Shown here piece after piece: positions 8,378 through 16,926 of a stretch of DNA of 64,000 nt. A program made the translations under genes and the position numbers. This stretch comes from a virus. The stretch's first letter is position 1; every line of letters begins with the position of its first letter. The stretch lies in the IMG/VR virus record IMGVR_UViG_3300009104_000975, positions 1 through 64,000 of that record, one strand, 5' to 3'. The notes under the pieces were generated by a model, which ran no database searches, was not told where the DNA came from, and saw only the letters and a list, made by a program, of their open reading frames with translations.

Positions 8378-8623
8378 ATGAATACAGGTAAAATAAAATG
8401 GTTCAATCCTACAAAAGGATATGGATTTATCGAAGTCGGCGGCGGTAGTAAGGATGTGTTTTTACATATTTCTGCATTACAAGAAGCTGGTATCGATACT
8501 ATTACAGAAGGTGATGAAGTATCTTTTGAAATAGGTGAAAATAGAGGTAAAAGTACCGCTATTAATGTTAAAAAAGTCGCGAGCGACAGTAATACGCCAG
8601 CGGGTAACCCGCATATTGGTTAA
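8378..8623 (+). CDS. Cold-shock domain protein (CspA family)
   Basis: An 81-residue single cold-shock domain. The N-terminus [15 protein letters not shown] contains RNP1 (KGYGFI, residues 13-18), and DVFLHI at 26-31 is RNP2; both bind single-stranded nucleic acid. Length is slightly over the usual 67-72 because of a polar tail. Such proteins act as RNA chaperones. In a phage transcription unit it may help translation of viral mRNA or alter host RNA structure. A good GGAAG site precedes the ATG. Confidence 0.95.
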   Translation: MNTGKIKWFNPTKGYGFIEVGGGSKDVFLHISALQEAGIDTITEGDEVSFEIGENRGKSTAINVKKVASDSNTPAGNPHIG

Positions 8624-8640
8624 ATCATAAGGAGAAAATT

Positions 8641-8823
8641 ATGAGTACTACAACACACGATGAAATTGTAACTAGTTACGAAACTTATCTTTCAGAGCAG
8701 GCAAACTTTGAAAACAAAGGTGTAAAAGCATCAGCGGCCCGTGCTAGGAAAGCACTAGGCGCAATTGGAAAACTTTCAAAAGCAAGACGAAAAGAAATCC
8801 AAGAAAAGAAAAACAATCTATAG
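8641..8823 (+). CDS. Small basic helical protein, 60 residues
   Basis: The start at 8641 follows GGAGAAAAT. The second half, with KGVKASAARARKALGAIGK and then a Lys/Arg-rich helix, is strongly basic and resembles small histone-like proteins seen in bacteria and phages. It could bind nucleic acid. It sits between the cold-shock gene and another Lys-rich gene in the same unit. The family is not certain. Confidence 0.6.
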   Translation: MSTTTHDEIVTSYETYLSEQANFENKGVKASAARARKALGAIGKLSKARRKEIQEKKNNL

Positions 8824-8835
8824 GGAAGAACTACT

Positions 8836-9096
8836 ATGTTTAACCTAGGAGATTGGCCAACTTTAACTGAAATATTTTTTGGCAAAGGTGTTGACCCAGC
8901 CAAGTATAAAGGAAGTATGATTCCTAGTTACTTGTCTGGTAAAACAAGTATGACCACAAAGAAGCCAGTTAAAACAACGGCAAAAAAGAAGATACGAGTA
9001 TCATCTAAAGGTAAAATAATTAAGAAGAAGCCTATTACGGAGGTGAAGTCAGCTACTTCTAAAGCCAAAGGAAAAAAAGCATCAAAAAAAAACTAA
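8836..9096 (+). CDS. Protein with Lys-rich histone H1-like tail, 86 residues
   Basis: Residues 1-35 are ordinary, with a WPTLTEIFFGKG segment. From about residue 40 to the end the chain is dominated by Lys, Thr, Ala and Ser, like the tails of H1-type proteins. Such low-complexity basic tails usually bind DNA or RNA without sequence preference. ATG at 8836 lies 12 bases after the previous stop with an AGGGAAG site. A role in nucleoid or viral DNA condensation is inferred, not shown. Confidence 0.6.
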   Translation: MFNLGDWPTLTEIFFGKGVDPAKYKGSMIPSYLSGKTSMTTKKPVKTTAKKKIRVSSKGKIIKKKPITEVKSATSKAKGKKASKKN

Positions 9097-9171
9097 ACTT
9101 AGATGATCTTCCGTTTGAAGGACCACAGCTTTAAGAGATAGCAGAATAGTCAACTGTAATGTATTGACTAC

Positions 9172-9179
9172 GATAAATA
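9172..9179 (+). promoter_or_regulatory. T4-late-type promoter box GATAAATA
   Basis: The box lies 18 bases before the TctA start at 9198, followed by an AGAGGG ribosome binding site. The leader would be only about 12 bases, as is common for T4 late genes. Confidence 0.5.
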
Positions 9180-9197
9180 CCATAGAGGGAATACATC

Positions 9198-10637
9198 ATG
9201 GACGCAATTCTGACGTTACTCGCAGGAACATTTTACGGATTAATTATAGGACTTATACCAAGTGCTGGAGCCACAACAGGTCTCGTAGCACTTTTTGGTT
9301 TCATAAGTTACTTTGGTTTCGACCCATACTTGGGCGTAATATTCTGTATGGCAGTAGTTGCCTCAAGCACAACGGGTGATACTTATGCAGGAATACTATT
9401 AGGTATCCCAGGTGCAAACTCAGCCGCGGCTACAATGGTCGATGGGTATCCTTTAGCACAACAAGGTAGAGCCACAGAGGCTTTAACGGCCGCAATCACA
9501 ACAAGCACAATCAATGGATTATTTTGGGGTACATTAACTTTTGCCCTATTACCTCAATATGTGAAACTTATTATGTATTTCGGCATCCCTGAACTATGGG
9601 CTTTCATCTTATTAAGTTTAGCCTGTGTAGGATTTGTCAGTAATAGGTTTTGGTTTAGAAGTATCATAGCAATTTGTGTGGGTATTTTTGTAGGATTAAT
9701 AGGCATAAACCCAGAAACAAACATAGACAGATTTACTTTTGGATGGGAATATTTAGAAGATGGCGTACAACTTATGCCTTTTGTCGCTGGACTATTTGCT
9801 TTTCCTGAAATAGTACAAGGTTGGCGAAGAGGCAACTCAATTGCAACAATAGGTAAAGAAACGCATACGCATCAGACTTGGGAAGGTATTAAAGCAGTTT
9901 GGAAATATAAATGGGATGCTTTACGTGGCGGAGCAATTGGAGCATTTGTAGGATTTTTACCTGGTCTTGGTGGTGCTATGGGAGATTGGATGAGTTACGG
10001 TGCTACAGTAGCAAGTCATCCTGAAGAAGAATTTGGTAAAGGTAACCTAAGAGGTGTTATAGGGCCAGAAGGTAGTAACAATGCCCAAAAGGCAACTAGT
10101 ATGATTCCAACAGTATTGTTTGGAATACCTGGAGCAAGTTTTGCCGCAGTACTACTAGCCTTGTTTATGTATTTGGGTTTCGAATTAGGAACACAAGAAT
10201 TAGCAAATGATATAAAGTTCTTTGACAGTTTAACATTTGGATTTATGTGGGCGACAGTAATTACTGGTGTAGTTTGTGTACTATTCAATAAGCAAATTGC
10301 AAAAATAACTTATGTTCCTTACATTTATTACTTTCCATTCTTAGTAGCATTTATTATATGGGCTTGTGTTCAATACACAGGTGGTTGGCAAGATTATGCT
10401 ATACTAGGTATTACTACTTGTTTAGGATTGTTTTGTAAAAAATACAAGTTTAGTAGACCTGCAATGTTAATGGCATTTATACTTGCTACAAAGATAGAAG
10501 CATTAACATTACAAATGACAACAATTTATTCAATAGATAAACTAATGACAAGACCGTTGTTCTTAGTGATAATGAGTTGTGTAATTATGTTGTTAGTATT
10601 CAGCATAGTTAAAAGAAGTAAACTAGAATATGCTTAA
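9198..10637 (+). CDS. Tripartite tricarboxylate transporter, large membrane subunit (TctA family)
   Basis: A 479-residue polytopic membrane protein, close to the usual 500. Family landmarks include the N-terminal GLIPSAGATTG region, a Gly-rich IPGANSAAATMVDGYPLA segment near residue 80, and a second inverted-repeat-like PGLGGAMGDWMSYG near 257 with FGIPGASFAAVL later. TctA forms the ion-coupled translocation channel for carboxylates such as citrate or tartrate, working with the small subunit TctB and a periplasmic binding protein. The binding protein gene follows; no TctB gene is visible, so it must be dispensable, host-supplied or elsewhere. A transporter in a phage genome suggests nutrient uptake during infection. 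Confidence 0.88.
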   Translation: MDAILTLLAGTFYGLIIGLIPSAGATTGLVALFGFISYFGFDPYLGVIFCMAVVASSTTGDTYAGILLGIPGANSAAATMVDGYPLAQQGRATEALTAAITTSTINGLFWGTLTFALLPQYVKLIMYFGIPELWAFILLSLACVGFVSNRFWFRSIIAICVGIFVGLIGINPETNIDRFTFGWEYLEDGVQLMPFVAGLFAFPEIVQGWRRGNSIATIGKETHTHQTWEGIKAVWKYKWDALRGGAIGAFVGFLPGLGGAMGDWMSYGATVASHPEEEFGKGNLRGVIGPEGSNNAQKATSMIPTVLFGIPGASFAAVLLALFMYLGFELGTQELANDIKFFDSLTFGFMWATVITGVVCVLFNKQIAKITYVPYIYYFPFLVAFIIWACVQYTGGWQDYAILGITTCLGLFCKKYKFSRPAMLMAFILATKIEALTLQMTTIYSIDKLMTRPLFLVIMSCVIMLLVFSIVKRSKLEYA

Positions 10638-10640
10638 TTT

Positions 10641-10648
10641 AATAAATA
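10641..10648 (+). promoter_or_regulatory. T4-late-type promoter box AATAAATA
   Basis: The box lies in the short gap between the TctA and TctC-like genes, 25 bases before the ATG at 10674, with AAGGAG in between. Motif and spacing only. Confidence 0.45.
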
Positions 10649-10673
10649 CATATACAATTCCAAGGAGACAAGA

Positions 10674-11807
10674 ATGAAGAAAATTCTAATGGTCCTAGTG
10701 TTATCACTAGGAATCGCAACATCAGCACTTGCTGAAACATTTACATTTGTTGTTCCACAGAAACCAGGTTCTGGTACTACTGTGTGGACAGAAATTGTAC
10801 TTAAAGAACTGGCTAGGTTTATGCCAGAACACACTCTAAAACTTAGAAACTTTCCAGGTGCTAGAGATATACCGGCAGTTAATGCCTTTCAAAACGAATT
10901 AAGATTTGACGATACTATTATTATGGTTTCACATGGTGGTAATGGTGTATCATTCTTACAAGAACAAGTTGATTACAACTATGCTGATTGGGAATCAATT
11001 GGTATGATGAACTTAAACATCATTGTTGGTAAAAGACTTGATGCAGATTTAGACAATATTATATTTGCATCTAATCCAGGTCGTGTTCCAGATGCAATGG
11101 CACTAGCTCTATTATTATGTGGACCACTAGATTCCATTGATGCATACACAACTTGTTTTAAATCAAAAGTTACTTTCGTTCCAGGTTTTAAAAAGGGCGG
11201 CGACAGACGTTTAGCATTTAAACGTGGTGAACTAACTGTTGACAGAGAAAATCCTGCGGCATATAAGAAACATATTGCTCCTAACGAAGAAGCAGAAATT
11301 TGGTTCCATCATGGAATTCTACAAGCAGATGGTACACACGCAGATGACCCTAACTATCCAGGTTTACAAATGGAAATTTTATATGAGCAAAAATGGGGAG
11401 AAGCACCATCAGGTCCAATGTATGATGCATATGTACTTGTTAAGTCATTCCGTGATGCTTTACAAAAAGCATTTTGGGTAAACGCTGGTAATCCAAATGC
11501 AGAGTTGTTACAAAAAGCATTGTTAGAAATGTCTAAAGACGAGCAGGCTATCAAAGCCATTCAAAAGAAAGTTGGCAATTATGAATGGGTTATTGGTGAA
11601 GAAGGTAATGCTCGAAGAGATACACTAATGACATTTGTTACAGAAGATGCATTACGTAATTTAGTTAAATTCTCAAATGAGGCGTTAAACATTCAAGCAG
11701 TTTATAAAGAAAGCATTTTAACTCCAGATGCAGTAGACGTTGTTGAAGAAGCTGAACAATCTAAAAGCATCAGAGGTTGGCTTAAAGACTTTTTTAACTG
11801 GCAATAA
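10674..11807 (+). CDS. TctC-like periplasmic substrate-binding protein
   Basis: A 377-residue secreted protein with a clear signal peptide ending in SALAE near residue 21. The mature start FTFVVPQKPGSGTTVW resembles the first ligand-binding loop of TctC/Bug binding proteins, and it directly follows TctA, as in bacterial operons. It is longer than the usual 300-330 residues: there is an insertion around residues 150-230 and a polar C-terminal extension. These proteins bind carboxylates for TctAB transport. The ligand cannot be read from the sequence. A terminator follows at 11828. Confidence 0.75.
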   Translation: MKKILMVLVLSLGIATSALAETFTFVVPQKPGSGTTVWTEIVLKELARFMPEHTLKLRNFPGARDIPAVNAFQNELRFDDTIIMVSHGGNGVSFLQEQVDYNYADWESIGMMNLNIIVGKRLDADLDNIIFASNPGRVPDAMALALLLCGPLDSIDAYTTCFKSKVTFVPGFKKGGDRRLAFKRGELTVDRENPAAYKKHIAPNEEAEIWFHHGILQADGTHADDPNYPGLQMEILYEQKWGEAPSGPMYDAYVLVKSFRDALQKAFWVNAGNPNAELLQKALLEMSKDEQAIKAIQKKVGNYEWVIGEEGNARRDTLMTFVTEDALRNLVKFSNEALNIQAVYKESILTPDAVDVVEEAEQSKSIRGWLKDFFNWQ

Positions 11808-11827
11808 TTAATATTCTATCTACAAAA

Positions 11828-11851
11828 GGGCAACTCTGGTTGTCCTTTTTT
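11828..11851 (+). terminator. Rho-independent terminator after the Tct genes
   Basis: GGGCAAC, a TCTG loop and GTTGTCC form a seven-pair stem with one G-U pair, followed by six T residues. Confidence 0.85.
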
Positions 11852-11886
11852 CATTAAAACTAGTGTTATTATTTTCGCACATAATC

Positions 11887-11894
11887 CATAAATA
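11887..11894 (+). promoter_or_regulatory. T4-late-type promoter box CATAAATA
   Basis: The box follows the terminator and lies 29 bases before the ATG at 11924, with AAGGAG in between. It is the best candidate promoter for the three genes 11924-15163. Confidence 0.55.
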
Positions 11895-11923
11895 GTAGTA
11901 GTTAATTAAGGAGAAGCATACTA

Positions 11924-12469
11924 ATGAAAGTATTAATACAAGCATTAGTATTTTTTGTTTTTATACTAGGTACAGCCGCATATGCTGATCCTATTGTAAC
12001 TGAAAGTACTAGTAATAGCACAGTAACAACAACCGGAAATACAACAACAACAGTAAAAAGTTCGCCACCTAGTGCGATTTCGCCTAGTATTAATAGTAAT
12101 AATAGCGATTTATGTACTGTAGGTATATCAGGTGCAGTTCAAACACAGATACTTGGTATTAGTGGTGGTTCAACAGTACGTGACATGAATTGTGAAAGGC
12201 TCAAGTTAGCCAAAACAATATATGACATGGGCATGAAGGTAGCCGCAGTTAGTATAATGTGCCAAGACGAAAGAGTATTTAAAGCCATGGAAATGGCCGG
12301 CACTCCTTGTCCGTACTTAGGTAAAATTGGTGAAGAAGCTCAACAAGCATGGGATTCTAACCCTGAATTAAAGCCTGAAAACACAGAACAGGAGACTAAG
12401 AAGAATGACAAACTTGAAGGTGCTATGCAAGGCATTGGTCTTATTGGTTTGCTTATGTTTTTACTCTAG
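11924..12469 (+). CDS. Secreted or membrane phage protein of unknown function, 181 residues
   Basis: A signal peptide (residues 1-21, ending AYAD) is followed by a Ser/Thr/Asn-rich linker and a conserved-looking core. The core runs CTVGISGAVQTQILGIS to about residue 130 and contains four or five Cys. The C-terminus is a short hydrophobic segment (GAMQGIGLIGLLMFLL). From memory this core resembles conserved hypothetical proteins of marine T4-like phages, but that could not be checked. Its last 65 bases overlap the start of the next gene in another frame. A membrane-linked virion or envelope-lysis role is possible; no function is claimed. Confidence 0.7.
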   Translation: MKVLIQALVFFVFILGTAAYADPIVTESTSNSTVTTTGNTTTTVKSSPPSAISPSINSNNSDLCTVGISGAVQTQILGISGGSTVRDMNCERLKLAKTIYDMGMKVAAVSIMCQDERVFKAMEMAGTPCPYLGKIGEEAQQAWDSNPELKPENTEQETKKNDKLEGAMQGIGLIGLLMFLL

Positions 12470-14648
12470 TTTCACACTAGCTGATACAACAACAACAGCC
12501 GAAACATTAAATCTAAATGATGGAACAATAACACACCCAAATGGTGGTTGCCCTTCTGGTGACTCGCCTATAACTATTGACTCATATAATTGGGGCGTTC
12601 AGGCTATTCGTTACGGAGAATGCATAGATACATTTGCAATATCCGTAGCCATTAATAACGCATTAACAGCCTCAGGTATATCTGTTGATAAAGTACATTA
12701 TAAATGGCATTGGATTAACGGATGCTTTAACTATCCAGGCAAGTATTGTGATACTAATATCAGCAACAGAGTAAATCTATCTACTGGTGAAGTTCTAGAA
12801 GGTGCCTATGAGGATTATTTTGATACACTAGCCGTCACTGTAGAAATTACAGATGCTAACGGCACTGTTATTAAAACAGAAACGTGGTCACCCGATAAAT
12901 GGTATCACTGGCATAACGCAAACACTTACAGTACTAATGAAACAACTGATCTTGGTGGAGCAGTCTGGCAGATACATGAAGGCAACATAGAACTTTATAA
13001 TCACATAACAACAACAGGAACAATATACACACCCAATCAATTAGGTGATGTTAGGTTTAGAGTTGTAGGTAATGATGGCGGTGAATGGAATGGGTATTAT
13101 GGACCAGTTATATCAAATATGCAAACATGGTTTACGTATAGAACTAATCCTTGTACCGCTTCTGCTTTATATGATCCGAGTTGCCCAGGTTATGCGGCCG
13201 CCTACGCAACATATGTATACGATACCGCCTGTGCCGCAAGTGCATTGTACGATAGTGGTTGTCCAGGCTATGCCGCGGCATATTACACACAACAATGTAC
13301 AGCCGATCCACTATATGATTCGGGTTGTAATGGATATGCGTCAGCATATTATAATCAACAATGTGGGTTAAATGCATTATATGATAGTGGATGTACGGGC
13401 TATGCTGACGCCTATTTCGCTCAACAGTGTGGCATAAGTGCATTATATAATGAAGGTTGTACAGGTTATGCGGCCGCTTATTATGCACAACAATGTGGAT
13501 TAAATGCATTATATGATAGTGGATGTACTGGGTACGCAGAAGCCTACTTCACTCAACAGTGTGAAATAAGTCCATTATATAATTCAGGATGTGACGGATA
13601 TTTTGAGGCTAGTTGTGATGCTGACCCGTTGTATGATTTCTTATGTACTGGATATGATGTAGCATATTTTAATCAACAGTGTACATATAATCCACAATAT
13701 GATGAACAGTGTACAGGTTATATACCACCCGTTGTCACGACAGATATAGATGATATAATTGATGACGGTGCAGGAACAGGCGATAGTGTTGTTGATAGTG
13801 TTATTGAAGCACCAGCATTACCACCAACAGTTATAATAATACCACCTCCACTTGAACCCGAACCAATGCCTGAACCTGAACCTGAACCTGAACCAGAACC
13901 AACACCTGAGGTAGTGATTGTAGGACCTAATGTTATAGAAACAACACCTGAGGTAGTTGAACCACCTACAATAATAGAACAAATAGAACAAGAAATAGAA
14001 CAAGAAATAGAACAAGAAATAGAAGAACAAATGGAACAAGAATTAATTACAGAAGAAGTGGAAACAGAAACGGAGGCCGGCACTGAAGAAGTAGTTGAGG
14101 AAGAGGTAATAGAGGAAGAAGCAATTGAAGAAGAAGTAATAGAGGAAGAAGTAATAGAGGAAGAAGCAATTGAAGAAGAAGCAATTGAAGAAGAAGTAAT
14201 AGAGGACGAAACAGTAGAAGAAGAAGTAGTTGAAGAAGAGGCTCCTGAAGATGAGTCGAAAGAATCAGCAGAGGACACAAGTACTGAAACAGTTGTAACT
14301 AAAACTAAAACTAAAAAACTAACAAAGGCAGAAAAACAAAAGGCTAAAGAAAAGAAAATGAGAGAAATAATTACAGAAAAGTTAAAAGAGTTAGCAATTG
14401 CAGTAGGAGAAGCACAGTCATTAGAAGACCAGCAGGCCCTACAACAATTAATAGCGGCGTTGATTAATTATGTGCCAGGATTTAATGCATATGGAAAACT
14501 AATGATTCCTGGCGTAGACTTTTATCAACCTGAAGATATATACTTAGATAAAAAGATACCAGAGAACCAACGAGGTTTGAGAAATGGACTTGCGAGTGAA
14601 CTCCTTCATAAGAAGATGGTTGACATGCAATATGAAGGAATGGAGTAA
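12405..14648 (+). CDS. Secreted Cys/Tyr-repeat and Glu-rich protein, 747 residues
   Basis: The chain begins with a signal peptide (residues 1-26), encoded where this gene overlaps the previous one. Residues about 27-245 form a Trp-rich domain that may be a beta-sandwich. Residues about 250-438 hold nine repeats of roughly 22 residues with the pattern Cys-x4-LYDxGCxGYxxAYxxQQ, likely disulfide-stapled. Then come a Pro/Glu stretch, a long Glu-Ile/Val-rich low-complexity region (about 520-620), a basic linker and a helical C-terminal domain with a conserved-looking FNAYGKLMIPGVDFY segment. The architecture suggests a fibrous or surface-exposed protein. Repeat units 4 and 6 are nearly identical, showing recent duplication. 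Function unknown. Confidence 0.75.
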   Translation: MTNLKVLCKALVLLVCLCFYSSFTLADTTTTAETLNLNDGTITHPNGGCPSGDSPITIDSYNWGVQAIRYGECIDTFAISVAINNALTASGISVDKVHYKWHWINGCFNYPGKYCDTNISNRVNLSTGEVLEGAYEDYFDTLAVTVEITDANGTVIKTETWSPDKWYHWHNANTYSTNETTDLGGAVWQIHEGNIELYNHITTTGTIYTPNQLGDVRFRVVGNDGGEWNGYYGPVISNMQTWFTYRTNPCTASALYDPSCPGYAAAYATYVYDTACAASALYDSGCPGYAAAYYTQQCTADPLYDSGCNGYASAYYNQQCGLNALYDSGCTGYADAYFAQQCGISALYNEGCTGYAAAYYAQQCGLNALYDSGCTGYAEAYFTQQCEISPLYNSGCDGYFEASCDADPLYDFLCTGYDVAYFNQQCTYNPQYDEQCTGYIPPVVTTDIDDIIDDGAGTGDSVVDSVIEAPALPPTVIIIPPPLEPEPMPEPEPEPEPEPTPEVVIVGPNVIETTPEVVEPPTIIEQIEQEIEQEIEQEIEEQMEQELITEEVETETEAGTEEVVEEEVIEEEAIEEEVIEEEVIEEEAIEEEAIEEEVIEDETVEEEVVEEEAPEDESKESAEDTSTETVVTKTKTKKLTKAEKQKAKEKKMREIITEKLKELAIAVGEAQSLEDQQALQQLIAALINYVPGFNAYGKLMIPGVDFYQPEDIYLDKKIPENQRGLRNGLASELLHKKMVDMQYEGME
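13150..13720 (+). repeat. Nine tandem 66-base coding repeats
   Basis: The DNA encodes nine copies of a 22-residue Cys/Tyr unit. Copies near 13360 and 13492 share long runs of identical bases around GCATTATATGATAGTGGATG, while others have drifted, so the array grew by duplication at different times. Confidence 0.85.
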
Positions 14649-14653
14649 AACAC

Positions 14654-15163
14654 ATGAGTGAAAAAACAACACTAGAAGTAGGCGGGTTAAAGTTTACAGG
14701 TGGTAAATTATTTTTAGTTCTAACAGTGTTAAGTGCATTAGGTGGTGCGGCTTGGGGAGGCTTTGAGTTCTATAATGACTATAGAATGATGAAAGCCAAA
14801 ATAGAAAGATATGTAGCACCTGACCTAAGTGGAATTAGATCCGAACTAGCAGTAGTTAATACTAAGTTAGACGAAGCACTAGAGTATTCAAAGGATATTA
14901 AGAACGGATTACGTGATGATATTGTTAGATTAGAGAGAATAGTTGACCAAGTTGAAGATGATGTTAATGATATTGACGAAGATGTACGTGAACTATTAAC
15001 ATTAGCTGACCAACGTTTTGAAAACAAACGTGACCAGTTATTAACAGATTACGAACAAAAAGCAGATAGTCTAAGAACTAGCACCGATCTTAAACTTACA
15101 GATCTTGAAGAAAGACTCAATAAAAGATTACAAAGAGCATTAGATAACCCACTTGCACAATAA
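14654..15163 (+). CDS. Single-span membrane coiled-coil protein, 169 residues
   Basis: A short N-terminal part is followed by one hydrophobic segment (about residues 18-38, LFLVLTVLSALGGAAWGGF). The rest is a long charged helix with heptad-like Leu/Val spacing, so a coiled coil on one side of the membrane is likely. It starts five bases after the repeat protein and ends the three-gene group before the terminator at 15174. Such architecture fits a spacer or organiser of the envelope; no family was recognised. Confidence 0.65.
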   Translation: MSEKTTLEVGGLKFTGGKLFLVLTVLSALGGAAWGGFEFYNDYRMMKAKIERYVAPDLSGIRSELAVVNTKLDEALEYSKDIKNGLRDDIVRLERIVDQVEDDVNDIDEDVRELLTLADQRFENKRDQLLTDYEQKADSLRTSTDLKLTDLEERLNKRLQRALDNPLAQ

Positions 15164-15173
15164 TTGATAATTG

Positions 15174-15203
15174 CAACACCCCCCAAATCGGGGTGTTGTT
15201 GTT
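15174..15203 (+). terminator. Rho-independent terminator
   Basis: CAACACCCC at 15174-15182 pairs perfectly with GGGGTGTTG at 15190-15198, with a seven-base loop and a T-rich tail. Confidence 0.85.
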
Positions 15204-15206
15204 GTC

Positions 15207-15214
15207 GATAAATA
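15207..15214 (+). promoter_or_regulatory. T4-late-type promoter box GATAAATA
   Basis: It lies just after the terminator and 80 bases before the next start. A sigma70-type promoter lies between, so the 15295 gene may be expressed both early and late. Confidence 0.35.
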
Positions 15215-15246
15215 TAGTTATAACGAGACAAAACCCGCACAATCAC

Positions 15247-15275
15247 TTGACATTTCAGTCAACTTAATGTATTAT
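15247..15275 (+). promoter_or_regulatory. Sigma70-type promoter
   Basis: TTGACA at 15247-15252 and TATTAT at 15270-15275 are 17 bases apart. An inverted repeat TTGAC/GTCAA (15247-15251 and 15258-15262) covers the -35 box. The leader to ATG 15295 is short and contains AAAGGAA. Confidence 0.8.
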
Positions 15276-15294
15276 ATGATAAAGGAAATAGTTT

Positions 15295-15999
15295 ATGTTA
15301 GATGTTTTCATGCTAACGTTCGGAGAACCAGAAGCAGATGATAATTTTAAAATACTACAAGAAAAAGCACCACATGCTAAACGCATAGACGGTGTTGAAG
15401 GATTACTTAACGCACATAAAGCCTGTGCTGAAGAATCACGCACAAGTTATTTTTATGTGTGTGACGCAGACGCAGTTATAACAGAAAACTTTGCATTTAA
15501 GTTTACACCAAGCGATAGACGATTGGCTTATCCAGGTGTAAAAGAAACAGAATGTGTATTTACATATCGTAGCCACAATCCTATTAATGATTTAGTGTAC
15601 GGCAATGGTGCATTAAAACTATTTCCTAAAAAGAATTTACTAGCAGTAAAAGAGTTTAAAGTAGATATGACTACAAGCATTGGAGCAATATTTAAGCCAA
15701 TGTTTGAAATTTCAAATATAACACAGTTTAATACAGACCCATTTAACACATGGCGAAGTGCATTTAGAGAATGTACTAAACTTTCAAGTAATATCATTGA
15801 CAATAATAAACAAATAGATGATGCATACAGATTGAAAGTATGGTGCGAACGTGGCGAGGACAGGCGTTACGGAGACTATGCAATACTAGGTGCTAACCAA
15901 GGCAGAGACTTTGGAGAGCATTATAAAAATAACACTAAAGCATTAAATAAGATTAATGATTGGGAATGGCTAAAGGAAAAGTTTAATGAAGCACTCTGA
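15295..15999 (+). CDS. Putative GT-A-type glycosyltransferase-like protein
   Basis: A 234-residue protein whose centre reads YFYVCDADAVI, with Asp57-Ala58-Asp59 placed like the metal-binding DxD of GT-A sugar transferases. The surroundings (hydrophobic strand before, FTPS...YPG after) fit that fold. The rest shows no motif that fixes donor or acceptor. The methyltransferase-like gene downstream overlaps its end by 14 bases. It could modify virion or host surface, or be a non-catalytic relative. Confidence 0.5.
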   Translation: MLDVFMLTFGEPEADDNFKILQEKAPHAKRIDGVEGLLNAHKACAEESRTSYFYVCDADAVITENFAFKFTPSDRRLAYPGVKETECVFTYRSHNPINDLVYGNGALKLFPKKNLLAVKEFKVDMTTSIGAIFKPMFEISNITQFNTDPFNTWRSAFRECTKLSSNIIDNNKQIDDAYRLKVWCERGEDRRYGDYAILGANQGRDFGEHYKNNTKALNKINDWEWLKEKFNEAL

Positions 16000-16921
16000 A
16001 TTTACAAGTAAGTTTCATTGGTTGAATGGACTGAGCGAATACTTTCGGGCTACCGGACAAGAAGAAAAATACGAGCCAGTATTTAAAGCATTATATCATC
16101 AAAACTATTATCGTAAACGTGATATAATAATGAATATGATAGAAGGCAAATACGAAGGAATTGAAAAAGTTCCATATGAGTTGCGTAGAGCCTGGGTGAA
16201 CATGCTTTTAAATGAACATATGGATGATGTAGAAGTAAAAACAGAACTCATTACTAGTTTAATTGCAACAGTGGCAGATGATGATTTTGTTAATAGAATT
16301 TGTAGATTTATTGATTACTTTGTAGTTGATCATGCAACATCTTTATTACTTCCTGACTTAGGAGACTTTTTATCACGTGGACAAGTAAAGAGTAAAATTT
16401 GGTTAGCAACCGAACTTGCAAAATGTGTAGAAGGTAACTTAGGTAATGTAGTATTTTATGGTGGTTGGTATAATTTTGTAGCATACTTTTTATTCTCACA
16501 GTTTGAAGTAAATAAAATTTATACTGTTGATAACGATCCAAAAGTTATTCCTCCTACTGAATGTTTATACGAAAAAGAAGTTAGCGAAGGTAAATTCTTT
16601 GCTATTACACATGATGTTAACAAAATTAAATGGAATGGAAAGAGCATGATATATAATGCTCATCATACTGAACATGAAGAAAAGATTCATATGGTCATTA
16701 ATACAAGTTGCGAACATATGAATAATACTTGGTTTGAAAATTTACCAGAAGGAACGTTTGTAATACTACACACAAATGATTATTTTGATAATCCACAACA
16801 TAGTAATTGTTGTGAAGATATAGAAGAAGCTAAGTCTAAATATCCAATGCAGAGTATAATGTATGAAGGTAATTTAGACACTGAGCTTTATAATAGGTTT
16901 ATGCTAATCGGCATTAAATAA
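15986..16921 (+). CDS. Rossmann-fold methyltransferase-like protein, 311 residues
   Basis: The N-terminal half is helical. From about residue 150 the chain shows VVFYGGWYNF, then IYTVDNDPKV, placed like motifs I and II of class I methyltransferases (Gly-rich loop, then acidic end of strand 2). NTSCEHM near 245 lies at the usual position of the substrate-side motif IV. The Gly-rich loop is atypical, so catalysis is not certain. The ATG at 15986 lies within the end of the previous gene, implying coupling. Confidence 0.55.
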   Translation: MKHSEFTSKFHWLNGLSEYFRATGQEEKYEPVFKALYHQNYYRKRDIIMNMIEGKYEGIEKVPYELRRAWVNMLLNEHMDDVEVKTELITSLIATVADDDFVNRICRFIDYFVVDHATSLLLPDLGDFLSRGQVKSKIWLATELAKCVEGNLGNVVFYGGWYNFVAYFLFSQFEVNKIYTVDNDPKVIPPTECLYEKEVSEGKFFAITHDVNKIKWNGKSMIYNAHHTEHEEKIHMVINTSCEHMNNTWFENLPEGTFVILHTNDYFDNPQHSNCCEDIEEAKSKYPMQSIMYEGNLDTELYNRFMLIGIK

Positions 16922-16926
16922 AACAT

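Noticed and set aside
9164-9379. Plus-strand 71-codon frame overlapping the TctA start
   Set aside because: It lies in another frame of a well-supported TctA gene and has no recognisable product.
13718-14278. Long minus-strand frame with Ser/Ile-rich product
   Set aside because: It is the complement of the Glu-rich low-complexity region of the 12405 gene; simple repeats create open frames on both strands.
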